This document shows, one piece after another, positions 6,939 to 11,404 of a stretch of 11,404 nucleotides of DNA. Under the pieces are notes generated by a model that did not search any database, had not been told where the DNA came from, and saw only the letters and a program-made list of their open reading frames with translations. Location of the stretch: assembly GCA_937911965.1 (NCBI GenBank), contig CALDPL010000492.1:1-11404 (forward strand). Reading direction: 5' to 3'. How positions within the stretch are numbered: the first letter of the stretch is position 1; every line of letters begins with the position of its first letter. A program made the translations under genes and the position numbers. Source of the DNA: an uncultured Allomuricauda sp. (GTDB taxonomy: Bacteria; Bacteroidota; Bacteroidia; Flavobacteriales; Flavobacteriaceae).

Positions 6939-7016
6939 TGGGGTGGAAGACCGGGTTCGAACCGGCGACCTCTGGAACCACAATCCAGCGCTCTAACCAG
7001 CTGAGCTACAACCACC
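6939..7016 (-). tRNA. tRNA-His (anticodon GUG)
   Basis: The minus strand folds as a complete tRNA: D stem GCTC/GAGC, anticodon stem CTGGA/TCCAG around loop TTGTGGT with anticodon GTG, T stem GCCGG/CCGGT around TTCGAAC, and an encoded CCA (6939-6941). G at 7016 can act as the extra G-1 that faces C73, the hallmark of bacterial tRNA-His. The acceptor stem is unusual: GTGGTTG faces CTTCCAC, so positions 5-68 and 6-67 are both T opposite T, flanked by G-C at 7-66. All other arms are regular. The gene has its own promoter and terminator, which argues that it is expressed. Confidence 0.93.
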
Positions 7017-7030
7017 ATTTAAAACGGACG

Positions 7031-7062
7031 CAAAAATACTCCATTGTATCGATCAAACCAAA
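7031..7062 (-). promoter_or_regulatory. Promoter of tRNA-His
   Basis: On the minus strand TTTG (7059-7062) is followed after 20 bp by TATTTTTG (7031-7038), a full match to the Bacteroidota promoter. The expected start is near 7025, leaving about 8 nt before the tRNA 5' end. Confidence 0.7.
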
Positions 7063-7066
7063 CAAT

Positions 7067-7094
7067 TTTGGCCTTTGGGCCACAAATATTTTTG
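7067..7094 (+). promoter_or_regulatory. Possible promoter of the TPR histidine kinase gene
   Basis: TTTG (7067-7070), a 16-bp spacer and TATTTTTG (7087-7094) fit the consensus with short spacing. The leader to the kinase start would be about 180 nt and could form an imperfect hairpin between 7095 and 7126 (ATGG-ACC with GGT-C-CCAT). It overlaps the upstream side of the divergent tRNA promoter. This is the only full-consensus element on the plus strand in this intergenic region. Confidence 0.35.
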
Positions 7095-7224
7095 ATGGAC
7101 CTTTGGTTCGGGAGCTGGGGTCCCATCCAATGATCTGTGTCACTGAACCTAGGGATTTCGTATATTTAATCGGTAAAAAACATGGTTTTATGGTTCAAAC
7201 ACACTTATTTTGGGGTTTCACAAC

Positions 7225-7260
7225 AATTAATTTATAAAAAGCCCTTCCAAAATTAATTTA
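7225..7260 (+). repeat. Direct repeat AATTAATTTA before the histidine kinase gene
   Basis: The 10-mer AATTAATTTA occurs at 7225-7234 and again at 7251-7260, 26 bp apart start to start. Each copy contains the palindrome AATTAATT. The copies end 21 bp before the kinase start. They may form a paired regulator-binding site, but the region is AT-rich and chance is possible. Confidence 0.45.
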
Positions 7261-7281
7261 GCCCATAAACTTTATGAATTT

Positions 7282-9372
7282 TTGGTGACCGAGAAACTTT
7301 CCATACCAAACTCAAGGCACTTCCTTTCCGGATACTTGTTGTGGGTCCTTATTTTTCTATTTTCCCTTCCCATGGTCGGGCAATTGGACAAAAAGGACAG
7401 TCTGGCCTTCAGGTTACAGCGTTTGGAATCCACCAATAGGTTCAATCCACAGGACACCACCCATATCAACCTGTTGATCCGATTGGCCTATTCCTATAGA
7501 TATTTGGACAGCGACAGCCTGTATTCCCTGGCCGAAAGGGTTCTGGATTACAGCGAGGCCATAGACTACAGTTATGGAAAGATCAAGGCCCTGGACGCCA
7601 TGGGCAACTATTACTATGGCAAGGGGGACCGAAAGACTTCCATGCCGCTGTTCGAGGAGGCCCTTGAATTGGCCCGGCAAACGGAGGATATCCGATCGGA
7701 GGTCACCATCATCAATACCCTGGCCCAAAACCATAGCTTTGAAGGCAATTACGCGGATGCCCTGAACCTGAACCTAAAGGGAATCGATCTGGCCAAAAAG
7801 ATCGATGCCCAAAGAATGCTTTCGGTCCTGAACGAGAACATTGCCGGCCTCTATGCGGACCAAAAGGATTTCAAGAACGCCCTGATGTTCTATGACACGG
7901 TGCAGCGGATCAACAAAAAATTGGGCAATCAGATCATCGATGCGGAGACCCAGAGCAATATGGCCTCCCTTTATATGGACGCCAAGGACTACAAACAGGC
8001 GATGTTCAACATCAACAGGAGCATCATAACCTTTGAAAAGCACAAAATATACGATTGGCTGGCCTATGCCTATGAGGTAAAGGGAAACATTTACCTCAAG
8101 CAGGACAAATTCCAGTGGGCACTCTACTGGTTCGATCAAAGCAATTTTATCTTCTCCCACCATATTGAGGACGATAGGATCAAGATCGAACTGCTCAACG
8201 GCATGTCCAAAGTGTACCTTGGATTGGGCAAGGACAGTCTATCCATGCTATACGCCAAGGAAGGCCTGGAACTCTCCAAAAAGATCAAATCGCTCCAAGG
8301 GCAGATCGATTGTTCGGAGACCCTCTATCAACTCTATAAGAAGAAAGGGGAACACAGTGCCGCCCTGGGTTATCTGGAAGGCTTCAAGAGCCTATCGGAT
8401 TCCCTGTTCCGGGACAAGAACGAACAGAGTCTTTCCCTATTGGAGACCAAACTGCAGTACCAACAGGAGAAGCGGGAACTCATCGAGGCCAACCAGGCCG
8501 CCCTTGCCAAACAGCGGAACTACATCTATTTCTCGATCATCATCCTATTGATATTGAGTATCATCATCCTGGTGGTGCGCCGCTCCGAAAAGATCCAAAA
8601 GAAATTGAATCGGGAACTCAAGGAAAAATCCGAAGCGGTGACCCAGCGCGAACACGAGTTGCACGAGATCAACCGTACCAAGACCAAACTTTTTTCAATC
8701 ATCGGGCACGACCTGAGGGGACCGATAGGGGCACTCCAGGAACTGCTCAAACTCTTTATGGCCGGAGAGATCGGCAAGGATGAATTCATCTCCTTCATCC
8801 CCAAGCTCAAATCCGATGTGGAAAACATCTCCTTTACCTTGAACAACCTACTGTCCTGGGGCCAGAACCAGCTCAATGGGGTGGTGACCCGACCCAAAAG
8901 GATCTCCCTGGACAAAATTGTGGACAACAACATCCAACTGCTCTCGGAACTGGCTAAGAACAAGGCCATCAAGATCATCAACCAGATTCCGGACAACTCC
9001 CAGATCTGGGCCGATCACAACCAGATAGACATCGTGGTGAGAAACCTCTTGAGCAACGCCATCAAATTCACCCCCAACAACGGGCTCATCACCATAGAGA
9101 CCGAGGAGAAGGGGAACTACCGCCAGTTTTCGATCCGGGACACCGGGGTGGGAATGAACAAGGAAATGCAAAAAAAGGTCTTCGAGGATTCCACCAATAT
9201 CACCACCTACGGTACCAATAATGAAAAGGGCACCGGACTTGGACTGTCCCTATGTAAGGAAATGATCCAAAAGAACAACGGCAAAATCTGGGTGGAGAGC
9301 CACCTGAGGAAGGGAAGTACCTTCCATTTCACCGTACCCAAGGCAGAAAAAAGGTACCAAAAGGCCGGTTGA
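7282..9372 (+). CDS. TPR-containing membrane sensor histidine kinase
   Basis: A two-component sensor of 696 residues. An N-terminal signal or anchor (hydrophobic about 19-33) precedes a periplasmic sensor region of tetratricopeptide-like helical repeats (about 60-370; for example ALDAMGNYYYGKGD at 103-116, NENIAGLYADQKDF at 184-197 and YEVKGNIYLKQDKF at 264-277). A transmembrane helix (414-433) and a coiled coil (435-465) follow. The kinase core has H-box GHDLRGPIGAL (475-485) with phospho-acceptor H476, N-box NLLSNAIKFTP (588-598), G1 DTGVGM (620-625), F-box KVFED (632-636) and G2 GTGLGL (650-655), so it should be active. No receiver or DNA-binding domain is present and no response regulator lies nearby. 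No in-frame ATG precedes the signal peptide: TTG 7282 or GTG 7285 must serve, or there is an indel in the T5 tract after the out-of-frame ATG at 7274. Ligand and output are unknown. Confidence 0.92.
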   Translation: MVTEKLSIPNSRHFLSGYLLWVLIFLFSLPMVGQLDKKDSLAFRLQRLESTNRFNPQDTTHINLLIRLAYSYRYLDSDSLYSLAERVLDYSEAIDYSYGKIKALDAMGNYYYGKGDRKTSMPLFEEALELARQTEDIRSEVTIINTLAQNHSFEGNYADALNLNLKGIDLAKKIDAQRMLSVLNENIAGLYADQKDFKNALMFYDTVQRINKKLGNQIIDAETQSNMASLYMDAKDYKQAMFNINRSIITFEKHKIYDWLAYAYEVKGNIYLKQDKFQWALYWFDQSNFIFSHHIEDDRIKIELLNGMSKVYLGLGKDSLSMLYAKEGLELSKKIKSLQGQIDCSETLYQLYKKKGEHSAALGYLEGFKSLSDSLFRDKNEQSLSLLETKLQYQQEKRELIEANQAALAKQRNYIYFSIIILLILSIIILVVRRSEKIQKKLNRELKEKSEAVTQREHELHEINRTKTKLFSIIGHDLRGPIGALQELLKLFMAGEIGKDEFISFIPKLKSDVENISFTLNNLLSWGQNQLNGVVTRPKRISLDKIVDNNIQLLSELAKNKAIKIINQIPDNSQIWADHNQIDIVVRNLLSNAIKFTPNNGLITIETEEKGNYRQFSIRDTGVGMNKEMQKKVFEDSTNITTYGTNNEKGTGLGLSLCKEMIQKNNGKIWVESHLRKGSTFHFTVPKAEKRYQKAG

Positions 9373-10092
9373 TCAGATCAGGTCATCCAAGCTGTCCACG
9401 GCCAAGTGGCGTTCCACGGTAAAGCCCTCGGCATATTCCACCCCCACGATCCTTCCCAGGTCCCTGGCACGATAGACGACCGAATCGGTAAAGTTCTTGC
9501 TGCTGATGGGGGTTTCCGGTTCCTTGCTGTCGGGGTCGTAGAATTGTGAGGAATAGGCCATGATGGCCTCCTTCTTTTGTTCGATGAACCCCGTAATGTC
9601 CACCACAAAATCAGGCTTGAGGTTCTTCCATTGGATATAGTGGTACACCAGTTTGGGCCTCCAGGCCTCTTGGGCAGTTCCCTTATCGTCCTCGGTGGCA
9701 ATTCGTGCCAGTCCACTCAAAAAACAGGAGTCACTGACCAATTTGCTGCCCCGTGCATGATCGATGTGCCGATCTTCCACCGCATTGGCCAGTACGATAT
9801 TTGGACGGTACTTTCTGATGATCCGGATCAATTCCATCTGGTGCTGTCGGTCGTTGCCAAAGAACCCATCGGCAAATCCCATGTTCTCCCGCACGGCCAG
9901 TCCCAAGATCTCGGCCGATCGGGCCGCTTCTTTCGCCCTGATCTGTGCAGATCCCCGGGTTCCGAGTTCTCCTTGGGTCAAATCGACGATTCCCACCTTT
10001 TTCCCTTTGGAGACTTCCTTGGCAATGGTGCCCCCGGCACCCAGTTCCGCATCATCCGGATGCGAGGCAAACACTAATATGTCCAGTTTCAT
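9373..10092 (-). CDS. bshB1: BshB1, bacillithiol biosynthesis N-acetylglucosaminyl malate deacetylase
   Basis: Removes the acetyl group from GlcNAc-malate to give GlcN-malate, the second step of bacillithiol synthesis; BshC then adds cysteine. The 239-residue LmbE/PIG-L-like protein has the zinc motif HPDD (11-14), with D13 the likely base and H11 and D14 ligands, and the second motif DRHIDH (107-112) with ligand H112. DLTQGELGTRGSA (37-49), ENMGFADGFF (69-78), WKNLKPDFVVDI (155-166) and QFYDPDSKEPETPISSKNF (183-201) are characteristic of the flavobacterial BshB1 subgroup. ATG 10092 is the natural start; a TTG codon directly before it would only add one residue. The gene lies 79 bp downstream of the trans-sulfuration enzyme gene and ends tail to tail with the kinase gene. 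No TAnnTTTG promoter is obvious upstream, so read-through from its neighbour is plausible. Confidence 0.93.
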   Translation of the reverse strand: MKLDILVFASHPDDAELGAGGTIAKEVSKGKKVGIVDLTQGELGTRGSAQIRAKEAARSAEILGLAVRENMGFADGFFGNDRQHQMELIRIIRKYRPNIVLANAVEDRHIDHARGSKLVSDSCFLSGLARIATEDDKGTAQEAWRPKLVYHYIQWKNLKPDFVVDITGFIEQKKEAIMAYSSQFYDPDSKEPETPISSKNFTDSVVYRARDLGRIVGVEYAEGFTVERHLAVDSLDDLI

Positions 10093-10129
10093 CAAATTCG
10101 TTCTATTCCCAGCTACGATTTAAATCTTT

Positions 10130-10148
10130 GGTGCGGTCCCTCCGCACC
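10130..10148 (-). terminator. Hairpin between the PLP enzyme gene and bshB1
   Basis: GGTGCGG and CCGCACC pair perfectly across a 5-nt loop, with a smaller CCCC/GGGG hairpin (10158-10170) just before it in the direction of transcription. There is no proper T-run after it on the minus strand (AAAGATTTAAATC follows). It may be a partial terminator or attenuating structure. The palindrome GATTTAAATC (10117-10126) lies between the hairpin and the bshB1 start. Confidence 0.4.
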
Positions 10149-10171
10149 CGGCAATGGACCCCTTGGCGGGG

Positions 10172-11350
10172 CTATACTTCCTGGGCCCGGACCCCCTTGG
10201 CCCGAGCGGCCACAATGGCCTGCTCCAGATCCGCGATCAGGTCCCGGGGTTCCTCGAGGCCCACCGAAAATCGGATCAGGGAATCCCTAATGCCCTGTTT
10301 TTCCCGATCTTCGGGGGTCAGGAGCGAATGGGAGGTCTTGGTGGGGGAAAGTACGGTACTTTCCACCCCGGCAAGGCTCATGGCCGGCTTTATGAGTTTT
10401 AAATTTCTGAAGAACAAAGAGGTGTCGATCTCCGGGTCCAGTTCAAAGGAGAGCATTCCCCCAAAACCGTGCATCTGTGCCTTGGCGATGTCATGGCCCG
10501 GATGGGACTCCAGCCCCGGATAGTACACCTTGTCGACATCCACACGATCCTTCAGGTATCGGGCCATTTGCATGGCATTGTCGTTTTGGGTCCTGACCCT
10601 GATGCCCATGGTCTTGATGCTGCGTTCCAGCAGCCATACCGTATAATCGCTTAGGTTTCCCCCGAAACATATGGCCGTCCCGAGGACCGGTTCCATAAGT
10701 TCCCGGGAAGTGGCCACCACTCCGGCGCAAATGTCGGAATGTCCCCCCATATATTTGGTTGCCGAGTGCAGTACCATATCGATTCCGAAATCCAGGGGAT
10801 TCTGGTTTACGGGACTTGCAAAGGTGTTGTCGATCATGCTGATGATGCCCCGCTGCTTGGCCAAGGCCGCCACCCCGGAGAGATCCGTAATGGTGAGCAA
10901 GGGGTTGGAGGGGGTTTCGAGATAGATCACCTTGGTATTGGGCCGGATCTCCCTTTTGAAGTCCTCCACTTCCCATCCGGAGGTAAACGAATACTCGATC
11001 CCGTACCTCTCAAATTGGGTGGCGGCCAGATTGTAGGTGCCCCCGTATATGGTCTGTTGCAGCACCACATGGTCCCCTTTGCGAAGCAGGGACATAAGGG
11101 CCGTACTGATCGCGGCCATGCCACTGCTGAATATCATGGCGGTCTGTGCGTGTTCCAGGGCCGCCAGTTTTTTTCCAAGGGCCTCTTGATTGGGTGTATT
11201 GAAATATCTCGGATACCTTTTTTGGTCCACCTCCTCAAAGTCATAGGCCGTGCCCATGTACAATGGGGAAACGGCCCCCTTGAATTGGATGTCCTCGAGT
11301 TCCCCCTCATGGGTGCATAGGGTGTTCAACCCTTTTTTATCTGTCTCCAT
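10172..11350 (-). CDS. PLP-dependent trans-sulfuration enzyme (cystathionine gamma-synthase / gamma-lyase type)
   Basis: A Cys/Met-metabolism PLP enzyme of 392 residues, normal length for the family. Landmarks are YPRYFN (46-51, the place of the usual YSR..N motif whose Tyr and Arg bind the cofactor phosphate of the neighbouring subunit), SSGMAAI (75-81), TIYGGTYN (100-107), LETPSNP (144-150), MIDNTFASP (172-180, Asp to the pyridine nitrogen), HSATKYMGGHSD (195-206, K199 binds PLP), GVESTVLSPTKTSHS (328-342) and RFSVGLE (360-366). E329 after GV and the YGGT motif fit the cystathionine gamma-synthase or gamma-lyase branch better than the O-acetylhomoserine sulfhydrylases. The motif after N51 reads TPNQ instead of the common PT, and SPTKTSH replaces HPA-x-x-TH. 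I cannot choose among synthase, gamma-lyase and beta-lyase from sequence alone. ATG 11350 is the start; upstream only a one-mismatch TAnnTTTG (TATCTTTA on the minus strand, 11373-11380) is seen before the window ends. bshB1 follows. Confidence 0.88.
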   Translation of the reverse strand: METDKKGLNTLCTHEGELEDIQFKGAVSPLYMGTAYDFEEVDQKRYPRYFNTPNQEALGKKLAALEHAQTAMIFSSGMAAISTALMSLLRKGDHVVLQQTIYGGTYNLAATQFERYGIEYSFTSGWEVEDFKREIRPNTKVIYLETPSNPLLTITDLSGVAALAKQRGIISMIDNTFASPVNQNPLDFGIDMVLHSATKYMGGHSDICAGVVATSRELMEPVLGTAICFGGNLSDYTVWLLERSIKTMGIRVRTQNDNAMQMARYLKDRVDVDKVYYPGLESHPGHDIAKAQMHGFGGMLSFELDPEIDTSLFFRNLKLIKPAMSLAGVESTVLSPTKTSHSLLTPEDREKQGIRDSLIRFSVGLEEPRDLIADLEQAIVAARAKGVRAQEV

Positions 11351-11404
11351 TTCAATAAAAAAATCTATGGGTTAAAGATACATCTTGTTTACTTGGATTC
11401 GGGT

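Noticed and set aside
6590..7237. Open frames on the plus strand across the tRNA-His gene, and similar ones on the minus strand
   Set aside because: Peptides of the type TGFEPATSGTTIQRSNQLSY are a well-known artefact of reading the antisense strand of a tRNA gene. They also cross two terminators and a promoter.
10739..11320. Plus-strand open frame opposite the PLP enzyme gene
   Set aside because: It is a shadow of the PLP enzyme gene and has no promoter or recognisable domain.
11351..11404. SAM-type riboswitch before the trans-sulfuration enzyme gene
   Set aside because: Only 54 bp are available and they show no conserved riboswitch core; the region upstream is outside the window.
1..11404. 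Mobile elements, CRISPR arrays, integrase attachment sites at the tRNA, or prophage genes
   Set aside because: No transposase, integrase, spaced repeat array or duplicated tRNA 3' end is visible; gene content and codon style look uniform.

Overview
The window looks like chromosomal DNA from a member of the Flavobacteriaceae (Bacteroidota), probably one of the higher-GC marine genera. Four things point this way: protein sequences typical of the family (MenD, MenF, DadA, BshB1); several TAnnTTTG promoter elements with TTTG or TTG boxes upstream; gene starts without obvious Shine-Dalgarno sequences; and the use of menaquinone and bacillithiol. The species assignment is inference. Most genes here are core metabolic ones. 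I see no phage, transposon, CRISPR array, toxin-antitoxin or defence locus.

Left third (1-3807, all minus strand). Reading in the direction of transcription there is a secreted repeat protein of unknown function, then menI-menF-menD. menI and menF overlap by 20 bp and menD follows 52 bp later, running off the left edge. These three enzymes act in menaquinone synthesis: MenF makes isochorismate from chorismate, MenD makes SEPHCHC from it, and MenI releases dihydroxynaphthoate from its CoA ester.

Middle (3839-7016). dadA (minus) and a lipoprotein M28 metallopeptidase (plus) diverge from a short AT-rich region that holds TAnnTTTG elements for both directions. The peptidase gene ends in an intrinsic terminator that lies back to back with the terminator of a minus-strand tRNA-His(GUG) gene. 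This tRNA has a clear promoter of its own and an unusual acceptor stem with two adjacent U-U oppositions.

Right (7017-11404). A 265-bp intergenic region with a direct repeat precedes a TPR-type membrane histidine kinase (plus) that has no ATG start in frame and no response regulator beside it. Its stop codon directly abuts, tail to tail, that of bshB1 (bacillithiol biosynthesis). bshB1 lies 79 bp downstream of a PLP-dependent trans-sulfuration enzyme on the minus strand. Cysteine from trans-sulfuration is a building block of bacillithiol, so the pairing is functionally plausible.

I did not find a convincing new multi-gene system. The points most worth checking are the tRNA-His acceptor stem, the start region of the kinase, the TTG-started menF overlap and the secreted YD-like protein.
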